DNA of 64,000 bases from Neoroseomonas alkaliterrae (GTDB lineage: Bacteria > Pseudomonadota > Alphaproteobacteria > Acetobacterales > Acetobacteraceae). The stretch's first letter is position 1. Every line of letters begins with the position of its first letter. The notes under the pieces are model-generated. The model was not told where the DNA came from, did no database searches, and worked only from the letters and a program-made list of their open reading frames with translations. The stretch spans positions 1-64,000 of the forward strand of contig NZ_JACIJE010000010.1 in the NCBI RefSeq assembly GCF_014199195.1, written 5' to 3'. A program made the translations under genes and the position numbers. Positions 24,511-31,695 of the stretch are shown here, in pieces.

Positions 24511-26289
24511 TCAGGCGGCGGTCAGCTCCTCGGGGCTGACCTGGCGCTCCGTCACCTTGGCCAGCTCGATCATGAAATCCACGACTTTCTCCTCGAACAG
24601 CGGCGCGCGCAGGCTTTCGGCCGCCTGCGGGTTCTTGCGGAAGAATTCGAGCACCTGCTGCTCCTGGCCGGGGTAGCGCATCGCCTCCTGGCGGACGGCG
24701 CGCGCCATCTCCTCCTGGCCGACCTGCACGTTGTTGGCGCGGCCGATCTCGGACAGAAGGAGGCCGAGGCGGATGCGGCGCTCGGCGATGGCGCGGTACT
24801 CCGCCTTCAGCGTCGCCTCGTCCTTGCCCTGGTCGTCGGCATCGAGGCGCCCGGCCTTGAGGTCGGCCTCCACGCGCTGCCAGATCTGCGCGAACTCGGC
24901 CTCGACCATGCCTTCCGGCACCGGGAAGCTCGCCTTCTCGGCCAGCGCATCGAGCAGCGCGCGCTTGAGCCGCATGCGCGAGAGCGAATCGTATTCCCGC
25001 TGCAGGGAGGAGCGGATGGCCTCCTTCAGCTTGGCGAGATCCTCCATCCCCACGGCCTTGGCGAGCTCGTCGTCCACCGCGCGCGGCTTGCGCGTCTTGA
25101 GCGCCTTGGCCGCGATGGTGAAGCGCGCGCGCTTGCCGGCGAGCTCGGCCGAGCCGTAGTCGGCGGGGAACACCACGTCGATGTCCCGGCTCTCGCCGGG
25201 CGTGAGGCCGATCATCTGCTCGGTGAAGCCGGGGATGAAGCCCTGGCCGCCGACCTCGATCGGCATGTCGGAGGCGGCGCCGCCCGCAAAGGCGCGCGCC
25301 TCGGGCTCCTCGGTCCCGGCGAAGGCGCGGGCGGGGCCGATGCGCAGCGCCACGTCGAGCGCGCCGGCCGGCAGCGCGATCTCGAGCGCCGCGGCGGGGT
25401 CATCGGCATCGGCGACGAGGCATGCGCGCAGCGCCGCGGCCCCGAGGCTCACGCCCTGGCGCGCGCCGCCCAGGACCAGCGCCGCCTCGGCCCCGCCCGG
25501 CAGGGCACCGGCGACAACCGTGGCGCGCCCCTCGAGCGTCACGGCCTGGCCCGCCTTGGCGGCGATGCCGCCGAAGCCGATCCGCACCGCGCCCGCCTGC
25601 GCCTCGCCCTTGAGCGCGAGGTCGAAATACGGAAGGCCGGATTCGGTGCCGATCGCGGCGATCTCCTGCTCCACGCCCTCCGGCAGCGCGATGCTCCAGC
25701 CCTGCGGGGCGCTGCCGGGCCTGCCGGGCACGGCGCCGAGGCCGGGGCCGTTGGCCAGCAGGTCGGCGGGCAGGCGGCCGGAGAAGTCGCAGACCAGCAC
25801 ATCGCCCGCCGCCGCGGCGCGCGGCTCGGCATCCTCGAGCGTGCCGTTGCGCTCGGCGATGGAGGCGAGCGCCTTCTCGACCGCCTCCTCCGTCGGTTCG
25901 GCCTTCAGCCGCTCGAGCGCGATGCCGGAGAACTCGGGCATCGGGACCTCGGGCAGCACCTCGAGGTCCATGCGGAATTCGAGGTCTGCACCCTCGGCGA
26001 AGTTCACCACCTCGATCTTCGGCTGGAGGGCGGGCTTGAGGCCGCGGTCGGTGACCACCTGGCGCGAGGCCTCGGTGACCGACTGCTCCAGCACCTCGCC
26101 CAGCACGGCCGCGCCGTAGCGCTGCTTGACCACCGAGAGCGGCACCTTGCCCGGGCGGAAGCCCGGCATGGTGGCGGTCTTCGCGATCTCGGCGAGGCGC
26201 CTGTCGCGCGTCGAGGCGATGTCCCCCGCGGAGAGGGTGACGGAATAGGCGCGCTTCAGCCCGTCATTGGCGAGCTCGGTGACCTGCAT
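24511..26289 (-). CDS. tig: Trigger factor with a large domain inserted in its PPIase domain
   Basis: Trigger factor is the ribosome-docked chaperone that receives nascent chains at the exit tunnel. The ribosome-binding domain is at ~1-115 with the signature GFRPGKVP (43-50). The FKBP-type domain begins with GDVLVCDFSGRL (162-173) and resumes at AFAGGAASDMPIEVGG (333-348), GFIPGFTEQMIG (350-361) and LAGKRARFTI. The C-terminal helical chaperone domain runs ~400-592. Total length is 592 against a usual ~430-450. The excess is a single insert at about 174-330 between two adjacent strands of the FKBP domain. The frame is continuous with normal codon use. GGAAG precedes the ATG at 26289. tRNA-Leu lies 40 bases upstream; clpP, often next to tig in alphaproteobacteria, does not follow. 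Confidence 0.95.
   Translation of the reverse strand: MQVTELANDGLKRAYSVTLSAGDIASTRDRRLAEIAKTATMPGFRPGKVPLSVVKQRYGAAVLGEVLEQSVTEASRQVVTDRGLKPALQPKIEVVNFAEGADLEFRMDLEVLPEVPMPEFSGIALERLKAEPTEEAVEKALASIAERNGTLEDAEPRAAAAGDVLVCDFSGRLPADLLANGPGLGAVPGRPGSAPQGWSIALPEGVEQEIAAIGTESGLPYFDLALKGEAQAGAVRIGFGGIAAKAGQAVTLEGRATVVAGALPGGAEAALVLGGARQGVSLGAAALRACLVADADDPAAALEIALPAGALDVALRIGPARAFAGTEEPEARAFAGGAASDMPIEVGGQGFIPGFTEQMIGLTPGESRDIDVVFPADYGSAELAGKRARFTIAAKALKTRKPRAVDDELAKAVGMEDLAKLKEAIRSSLQREYDSLSRMRLKRALLDALAEKASFPVPEGMVEAEFAQIWQRVEADLKAGRLDADDQGKDEATLKAEYRAIAERRIRLGLLLSEIGRANNVQVGQEEMARAVRQEAMRYPGQEQQVLEFFRKNPQAAESLRAPLFEEKVVDFMIELAKVTERQVSPEELTAA
25300..25770 (-). other. tig: Beta-rich domain inserted in trigger factor (residues ~174-330)
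   Basis: This part of the tig frame has no counterpart in ordinary trigger factors. It reads as a beta-sandwich: GWSIALPEG (197-205), then GTESGLPYFDLALKGE (214-229), VRIGFGG, a Gln-Ala-Val strand, and GALDVALRIGPAR (309-321). The order 'WsI..G - GTE.GlPY.D(l/i)...G - ...vDvtLRIG.p' is the pattern I know from accessory, carbohydrate-binding-like domains of phage tail and structural proteins. That resemblance is from memory, not a search. The boundaries are estimated from where canonical FKBP sequence stops and resumes. Confidence 0.7.
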
Positions 26290-26328
26290 CGAGGGACTTC
26301 CAAAGGCTAGAGAAACCCGGCGGCGCCT

Positions 26329-26413
26329 TGGTGCGGGCGAAGGGATTCGAACCCCCACGGCTTGCGCCACCGGAACCTAAATCCGGCGTGTCTGCCAGTT
26401 CCACCACGCCCGC
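26329..26413 (-). tRNA. tRNA-Leu (anticodon UAG)
   Basis: The 85-base cloverleaf has acceptor arms GCGGGCG/CGCCCGC, discriminator A and an encoded CCA (26331-26329). The anticodon arm CCGGA/TCCGG has loop TTTAGGT, with the anticodon TAG complementary to 26377-26379. The T-loop GGTTCGAATCC is canonical, and a long variable arm follows, as expected for tRNA-Leu. It is transcribed toward tig, 40 bases away. Confidence 0.95.
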
Positions 26414-26445
26414 CCGCGCAGGCGCCACGCGGCGGCAGGGGGCGG

Positions 26446-26474
26446 GGTGTAGCGCAGGATGGCGGGGTTTCCAA
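26446..26474 (-). promoter_or_regulatory. Sigma70-type promoter of tRNA-Leu (and perhaps tig)
   Basis: On the minus strand TTGGAA (26474-26469) and TACACC (26451-26446) are 17 bases apart. The -10 box lies 33 bases before the tRNA 5' end, which leaves room for a short processed leader. Confidence 0.5.
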
Positions 26475-26509
26475 CCCGCCCCGGGCGCCGGAACGCCGGC
26501 CTTCGGCGC

Positions 26510-28894
26510 TCAGCCCAGCAGCGCCTCCGCGCAGGCATCGAGGATGGCCTCCGCATCGAGCCCGTATTCCCGGTAGAGGTCCGGGATGTCGCCCGCCTGG
26601 CCGAAACGGTCCACGCCGAGCGGCACCACCCGCTGCCCGCGCACCGCGCCCATCCAGGCATGGGCCGCCGGATGGCCGTCGAGCACCGTGACCAGCGCCG
26701 CATCGCGCGCGAGCGGGGCGAGGATGCGCTCGATATGGGAGGTTGCGCGGACGCCGCCGCGCACGCTGCGCCGGGCCGCCAGCCAGTCGGCGTGCAGGCG
26801 GTCGGGGCTGGTGATGGCGAGCAGGCCCGCGCCGGGTTCCTCCGCGCGCAGTTCCGAGAAGGCCTCCATGGCCTCGGGCGCGATGGCGCCCTGGTAGGCG
26901 ATGGCGATGCGTGCGCCCGCCGCGGGCGGCACGACCCAATGCGCGCCGGCGATCACCGCCGCGGGGTCGAGGGTGCGCTGCGGCTGCTCCAGCGCGCGGG
27001 TCGAGAGCCGCAGCCAGACCGCCGAGCCATCGGGCGCCTGCATGTGCGCGAAGGCGTGGCGCAGCAGGATGGCGAGCTCGTCGGCATGGGCGGGCTCGAA
27101 ACTCGCGAGCCGGTCGGCGGCCATGCCGATCAGCGGCGTGTTCACGCTCTGGTGCTGCCCGCCCTCAGGCGCCAGCGTCAGGCCCGAGGGGGTGGAGACC
27201 AGCAGGAAGCGCGCATCCTGGTAGCAGGCGTAGATCAGCGCATCGAGGCCGCGATTGACGAAGGGGTCGTAGACCGTGCCGACCGGCAGCAGCCGCGCGC
27301 CGTAGAGCCGGTCGGCCAGACCGAGGCCCGCCAGCACCAGGAACAGGTTCTGCTCCGCGATGCCGAGCTCGATGTGCTGGCCCTCGGGCGACATGCCCCA
27401 GCGCTGGGCGGAGGCGAGTTTCGCATCGCGGAAGACGTCGTTCTTCTTGTGCCGGTCGAAGATGCCGCGGCGGTTCACCCAGGGGCCGAGATTGGTGCTG
27501 ACCGTCACGTCCGGGCTGGTGGTCACGATCCGCTTCGCGAGTTCGGCGAACTCGCCCTGCCCGCGGCCGATCTCGGCCAGGATGTCGCCGAAGGCCGCCT
27601 GGGTCGCGATCCGCCGCCCCTCGCCCACCCGCGGCGGGGCGAAGGCCGCCGGGACATGGATCGCGGGCGCCGAGAGCGCGCGCCCGCCCGGCGTCAGCGG
27701 CTGCGCGAAGGGGACGGAGGCGAGGAAATCCCTCAGTTCCTGCTCGGGGATGCCGAGGCCCTCGAAGGGATCCCACTCATGCCCCTCGCGGATGCCGAGG
27801 GACTGGCGGAAGCCGGCCATCTGCTCCTTCGTCATCAGCCCGGCATGGTTGTCCTTGTGGCCGGCGAAGGGCAGGCCCATGCCCTTGATGGTGTAGGCGA
27901 TGAAGCAGGTGGGCTGGTCGCCCTCGGCGTCCTGGGCGCGGAAGGCCTCGATCAGCGTCTCGATGTCGTGCCCGCCGAGATTGGTCATCAGCGCCGCAAG
28001 TTCGTCATCGGTCAGCGGGTCGATGATGGCGCGGATGCCCTCGGAACGGCCAAGGTCAGCGAGCAGCGCCTGCCGCCAGGCCGCGCCCCCCTGGAAGGTC
28101 AGCGCGGCGTAGAGGGAGTTCGGGCAGTCGTCGATCCAGCGGCGCAGCGCCTCGCCGCCCGGCCGGGCGAAGGCGGCTTCCAGCCGGCGGCCGTATTTGA
28201 GGGTGACGACATTCCAGCCCATGTCGCGGAACAGCCCCTCGATGCGCCCGAACAGCCGGTCGGGCACCACCGAATCGAGAGACTGGCGGTTGTAGTCCAC
28301 CACCCACCAGACATTGCGGATGTCGTGCTTCCAGCCTTCGAGCAGGGCCTCGTAGATGTTGCCCTCGTCGAGCTCGGCATCGCCCACCACCGCCACATGC
28401 CGGCCCTGCGGCAGCCCCTCCGGCGCGAAGCCGTGCAGATGCACATAGTCCTGCACCAGCGAGCCGAAGGAGGCGAGCGCCACGCCGAGCCCGACCGAGC
28501 CGGTGGAAAAATCCACCTCCGCGCCGTCCTTGGTCCGCGAGGGATAGGGCTGGATGCCGCGGAACTGGCGCAGCGTCTCGAGCCGCTCGCGCTGCTGGCG
28601 GCCGAGCAGGTAGTTGATGGCATGGAAGACCGGCCCCGCATGGGGTTTCACCGCCACCCGGTCCGCCGGGCGCAGGATGCCGAAATAGAGCGCGGCGAGG
28701 ATCGAGACCGCCGAGGCGCAGGAGGCCTGGTGCCCGCCCACCTTCAGCCCGTCCCTGTTCGGGCGGATGTGGTTGGCGTGGTGGATCATCCAGGCCGAGA
28801 GCCAGAGCAGCTTGCGCTCCAGCGCGTGCAGGATCTCGACGCGCCGCGCCGCATCCGGCGTGTCGAGGCGCCTTCCCTTCCCCTGCGCGGTCAT
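26510..28894 (-). CDS. AceE-like thiamine diphosphate-dependent (transketolase superfamily) protein
   Basis: The product is 794 residues. The ThDP domain includes GGHQASCASAVSILAALYFG (53-72), STGSVGLGVALASFGSL (130-146) and the ThDP/Mg motif GDAELDEGN (171-179), followed by VVDYNRQSLDSVV. The second half has the pyrimidine domain (LGIAEQNLFLVLAGLGLAD) and a C-terminal transketolase domain. The layout and the DELDEGN-style motif fit the homodimeric pyruvate dehydrogenase E1 (AceE) group rather than transketolase, but it is about 100 residues shorter and has no E2 or E3 gene nearby. It may be a free-standing 2-oxoacid decarboxylase or transferase. Followed downstream by tRNA-Leu and tig; upstream on the same strand is a small membrane protein gene. 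Confidence 0.8.
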   Translation of the reverse strand: MTAQGKGRRLDTPDAARRVEILHALERKLLWLSAWMIHHANHIRPNRDGLKVGGHQASCASAVSILAALYFGILRPADRVAVKPHAGPVFHAINYLLGRQQRERLETLRQFRGIQPYPSRTKDGAEVDFSTGSVGLGVALASFGSLVQDYVHLHGFAPEGLPQGRHVAVVGDAELDEGNIYEALLEGWKHDIRNVWWVVDYNRQSLDSVVPDRLFGRIEGLFRDMGWNVVTLKYGRRLEAAFARPGGEALRRWIDDCPNSLYAALTFQGGAAWRQALLADLGRSEGIRAIIDPLTDDELAALMTNLGGHDIETLIEAFRAQDAEGDQPTCFIAYTIKGMGLPFAGHKDNHAGLMTKEQMAGFRQSLGIREGHEWDPFEGLGIPEQELRDFLASVPFAQPLTPGGRALSAPAIHVPAAFAPPRVGEGRRIATQAAFGDILAEIGRGQGEFAELAKRIVTTSPDVTVSTNLGPWVNRRGIFDRHKKNDVFRDAKLASAQRWGMSPEGQHIELGIAEQNLFLVLAGLGLADRLYGARLLPVGTVYDPFVNRGLDALIYACYQDARFLLVSTPSGLTLAPEGGQHQSVNTPLIGMAADRLASFEPAHADELAILLRHAFAHMQAPDGSAVWLRLSTRALEQPQRTLDPAAVIAGAHWVVPPAAGARIAIAYQGAIAPEAMEAFSELRAEEPGAGLLAITSPDRLHADWLAARRSVRGGVRATSHIERILAPLARDAALVTVLDGHPAAHAWMGAVRGQRVVPLGVDRFGQAGDIPDLYREYGLDAEAILDACAEALLG

Positions 28895-28973
28895 GTCCCG
28901 GTCTCTCCCGTCGAGGTTCGTCCGGGAGACTATGGGCGTTCCGCCGCGGGCCGAGAAGGCCGCGCGCCGCGGC

Positions 28974-29105
28974 TCAGCCGGCGCGGCGGCGCAGCGGGAA
29001 GGCGACCGGATCGCCGCCGCGGCGGGCGGCCGCGGCCGGGCGGCGGGTGCCGAGCGCCAGCAGCAGGCCAGGCAGGGCGAAGAACAGGATCACGCTGAGC
29101 GACAT
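28974..29105 (-). CDS. Small membrane protein, 43 residues
   Basis: The product starts MSLSVILFFALPGLLLALG, one N-terminal hydrophobic helix, and continues as an Arg/Ala-rich cytoplasmic tail (RRPAAAARRG, LRRRAG). GAGGAA lies about 5 bases before the ATG at 29105, better than for the longer in-frame start at 29192. It lies 79 bases upstream of the AceE-like gene on the same strand. The hydrophobic start and ribosome-binding site argue for a real gene; no family is recognised. Confidence 0.4.
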   Translation of the reverse strand: MSLSVILFFALPGLLLALGTRRPAAAARRGGDPVAFPLRRRAG

Positions 29106-29335
29106 GGCTTCCTCTCGCTCCGCGGCGCGCTGTCCGGTCCGCGGGGCGATGTGATGCGCCTTCGCGCCCGCCTCCGCCGTGATGCGCCTCACGCGGCGGG
29201 CGGAACGCCTCAGGCGGGGAAGAAAGGTTCGACCGTTCGCCCGCTGGTCTCACGCGCGGGGCTGGTGGGGTGGCCGCGCGCGGACCCCGATCCTGCTACC
29301 CTGCCGACAAAGGCCGATCCTTACTCCGAGGGGTA

Positions 29336-30787
29336 TCAGGCGCGGGCGAGGCGGCGCAGCGCGGTGGAGACGGCGCGCTTGCCCTCGCCCATGTAGATCT
29401 CGTGGTTCTCCTCGATCCGTTCCGGATCATAGAGGTAGTTCACCATCAGCCCGGCGGACTGGCGGTAGCCGTTCTCGGAGACGTCGCCGCGCCAGTTCAG
29501 CCGCTCGATCCGCGCGCCGTTGGAGAGGTGGAAATGCGCCACCGGGTCGCGCGCCCGGCCGGGCCGGCCCGGCGCGTCCTCCTTGGCGAGGTAGAGCGCG
29601 CAGAGGCGGGTCAGGATCGGCTCCAGCACCTTCTGCGCCGCCTCGTCGCGCTTCCAGGCGGTATCCGAGAGAAGCCGCTGCAGGGCGACGAGGCCGGGCG
29701 GGCGGGGCTGCGTGCCCTCGGCCTCGGGCGCGCCGGCCTCGGGCGCGGGCAGCGCCGCCTGCGGGGGCATGAGGGCGAGGAGCGCCTTTTCCTCGGCGTC
29801 GGTCAGGGCGATTTCCCCGGCCATGAGCGCCGCATCGAGCCATCGCCGATAGCCTGGAATGGGAGAAAGCGTGCAGAACGTCTTGATGTTCCTGAATTCG
29901 TTCCCCAGAACCTCGACCACGCGCTTGATCAGGAAATTGCCGAAGGAGATCCCGTCCAGGCCCCGCTGGCAGTTGTTGATGGAATAGAAGACGGCGGTGT
30001 CCGCCTCGCGCGCATCGAGGACCGGCGCCTTCTCGTCCAGCAGGCGCTGGACGCTGTCCGACATGCCCTTGACCAGCGCGACTTCGACGAAGATCAGCGG
30101 TTCCTCGGGCATCCGCGGATGGAAGAAGGCGTAGCAGCGCCGGTCGGAATCGAGCCGGTTCTTCAAGTCCCGCCAGGTGCGGATCCGATGCACCGCCTCG
30201 TACTGCACCAGCTTCTCGAGGATGACCGCCGGGGAATGCCAGTCGATCCGGCGCAGTTCCAGGAAGGCGACGTCGAACCAGGCGGCGAGCAGGCCTTTCA
30301 GGTCGGTCTCGAGCGCCTGCAGCGTCTTGTCGCCCGCCATGCCGGAGAGCAGCGCGGCACGCATCTCCACCAGCAGCTTCACCCCGTCCGGAATGGCGGC
30401 GAAGGCGGTCAGCAGGCGGATGCGCGGGGGCTCGAGGGCGCGGCGCAGGCGGGCGGTCGCAACGGCGCGCTCGGCCGGGTCCTGCGCGGCGGCCACCGCC
30501 TCCATGGCGCGGGCCACGGCGGCCGGGTCGGAATCGAAGCCGGCGAGCGCGCGCAGGAAGTCCATCCGGCCGTCGCGGTCAAGCGCGCGATAGGCCTCGG
30601 CGAGGCCGGCGGCGCGGTTGCGGGCGGAAACCTCCCCGCCGCGGCCGTCGAGCGCATCGCGCAGGCGGGCGGCAATGTCGGCCTGCTGCTCGCTGACGCC
30701 GACGGCAGCCGCCATGTCCCGCCAGAGCGAGGAGACGCGGCGCAGCGCCCTGTCGAGCAACCCGTCCTGGACGGCGACCTCGCTCAT
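29336..30787 (-). CDS. Malonyl-CoA decarboxylase
   Basis: The product is 483 residues and converts malonyl-CoA to acetyl-CoA and CO2. The N-terminal helical domain (~1-170) is followed by the GNAT-fold catalytic domain. Diagnostic pieces are EPLIFVEVALVKGMSDSVQ (229-247), NNCQRGLDGISFGNFLIKRV (271-290), FCTLSPIPGYRRWL (304-317) and the catalytic AHFHLSNGA with His420. The nucleophile-activating Ser is expected in the GMSDS segment (243 or 245). The family has its own malonate use gene cluster (matABC) in rhizobia, but no matB or matC is near; it may instead remove malonyl-CoA formed by side reactions. Alone on its strand segment. Confidence 0.95.
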   Translation of the reverse strand: MSEVAVQDGLLDRALRRVSSLWRDMAAAVGVSEQQADIAARLRDALDGRGGEVSARNRAAGLAEAYRALDRDGRMDFLRALAGFDSDPAAVARAMEAVAAAQDPAERAVATARLRRALEPPRIRLLTAFAAIPDGVKLLVEMRAALLSGMAGDKTLQALETDLKGLLAAWFDVAFLELRRIDWHSPAVILEKLVQYEAVHRIRTWRDLKNRLDSDRRCYAFFHPRMPEEPLIFVEVALVKGMSDSVQRLLDEKAPVLDAREADTAVFYSINNCQRGLDGISFGNFLIKRVVEVLGNEFRNIKTFCTLSPIPGYRRWLDAALMAGEIALTDAEEKALLALMPPQAALPAPEAGAPEAEGTQPRPPGLVALQRLLSDTAWKRDEAAQKVLEPILTRLCALYLAKEDAPGRPGRARDPVAHFHLSNGARIERLNWRGDVSENGYRQSAGLMVNYLYDPERIEENHEIYMGEGKRAVSTALRRLARA

Positions 30788-30886
30788 GGCTCACCTCAGT
30801 TCCCAACGATTGAAATCTAGCGAAACAACCGGTGAGATTCCAGCGCGGAACGGTGCCATGAGCCTGCCGTGCGGGTCACAACGGAA

Positions 30887-30916
30887 AAGGGCCGCAGGCT
30901 GATGCCCGCGGCCCTT
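30887..30916 (-). terminator. Rho-independent terminator after the 137-residue protein gene
   Basis: AAGGGCCGC (30887-30895) pairs with GCGGCCCTT (30908-30916). On the minus strand the stem runs into TTTTCC at 30888-30883. It ends the transcript of the gene at 31037-31450 before the malonyl-CoA decarboxylase gene. Confidence 0.7.
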
Positions 30917-30928
30917 CCCGATATTGCC

Positions 30929-30958
30929 GGCGCGCAGCCACCCCCATGGCTGCGCGCC
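30929..30958 (-). terminator. Second hairpin in the same terminator region
   Basis: GGCGCGCAGCCA (30929-30940) and TGGCTGCGCGCC (30947-30958) form a perfect 12-bp stem with a 6-base loop, just upstream (in transcription) of the T-tract terminator. There is no T-tract of its own. Confidence 0.55.
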
Positions 30959-31036
30959 GATCCGGGCGACGGAACCCCCATCCCGCACCCGGCGGCGCGC
31001 GGCGCGGCAACCGGCCGCGCCCCACGCCGGTCTACG

Positions 31037-31450
31037 TCAGCCCTTGCCGATCCCGAGCAGGGCCGCGCGCACGCTGGAGACGACGCTGGCGGATTCGCCG
31101 CCCACCGGCTCCGGGCCCACCATCGCCGGGGCCGGGCCGCGCACGGCATCGGCGACCGCGGCCTCGGCCGCCGCGGCGACGGGGGCAACGGCGACGGGCG
31201 CCGCGGCCGGGCCGGGCAGCGGGATGGCAGGCTCGGCCGGGCCGACGGCCATGGCGGGCGTGAGCTGGATGACCTCGCCGGCGCCGGCGGTCGCGGGCAT
31301 GTCGAGGCCCGTTGCAACCGAGGGCTGTGCGTCATAGAGCGCCAGGAGGCGACGGATGCCTTCCAGCCTCTGGAAGGGCTTGGAGGCCCGAAGCTCGGCG
31401 ACGAGTGAGCGCTCCTCATTGTGGAGCGTGGAAACGAGGCTGCTGCTCAT
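31037..31450 (-). CDS. Protein of unknown function with a helical N-domain and Ala/Pro-rich tail
   Basis: The product is 137 residues. Residues 1-43 are charged and strongly helical (EERSLVAELRASKPFQRLEGIRRLL). Residues ~50-120 are almost entirely Ala, Pro, Val and Gly, a flexible linker. A short amphipathic end follows (SVVSSVRAALLGIG). There is no signal peptide, so it is probably cytoplasmic. GGGGGA is 5 bases before the ATG. It has its own promoter-like sequence upstream and two terminator hairpins downstream, so it is expressed alone. The design (conserved helix, linker, C-terminal helix) suggests an adaptor; no family is recognised. Confidence 0.6.
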   Translation of the reverse strand: MSSSLVSTLHNEERSLVAELRASKPFQRLEGIRRLLALYDAQPSVATGLDMPATAGAGEVIQLTPAMAVGPAEPAIPLPGPAAAPVAVAPVAAAAEAAVADAVRGPAPAMVGPEPVGGESASVVSSVRAALLGIGKG

Positions 31451-31457
31451 TGGATCC

Positions 31458-31517
31458 CCCTAGGTTCCCCGATACGCAACCCTAGACGAAAAGAATCCGA
31501 AAATTCAACGCCCTAGG
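31458..31517 (-). promoter_or_regulatory. Promoter and possible operator of the 137-residue protein gene
   Basis: On the minus strand TTGAAT (31508-31503) and TAGGGT (31484-31479) are 18 bases apart, ending 28 bases before the start codon. The hexamer CCCTAG occurs three times, at 31458, 31480 and 31511 (spacings 22 and 31, near two and three helix turns), overlapping the -10 box and flanking the -35. A repressor site is plausible but unproven. Confidence 0.4.
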
Positions 31518-31695
31518 CTGCGATCATCTCATTTTGCGGGACGCGCCACATCTTGTGGAGCGCCTTGGTTCAACCACCGATATATTGGGGCAGGGCAACC
31601 TCCCGCGGCAAGGGGAGTCTCGATCCTATTTCGGTCGTCTCAGTAATAAAATCGTGGTGCGCGACGTCCGGTTTTTTACATGCGATTCAAACAAC

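Noticed and set aside
24511-24600. clpP expected after tig
   Set aside because: The region after tig holds a terminator and the liv operon; no Ser-His-Asp protease frame is present.
25300-25770. The trigger factor insert as a sequencing or assembly artefact, or a separate gene
   Set aside because: The frame and codon bias are continuous, the junctions fall between FKBP strands, and no start codon with a ribosome-binding site marks a separate gene. Only raw reads could exclude artefact fully.
26459-29098. 879-codon plus-strand frame opposite the AceE-like gene
   Set aside because: It crosses the intergenic gap and lacks any motif, while the minus strand carries a complete ThDP enzyme.
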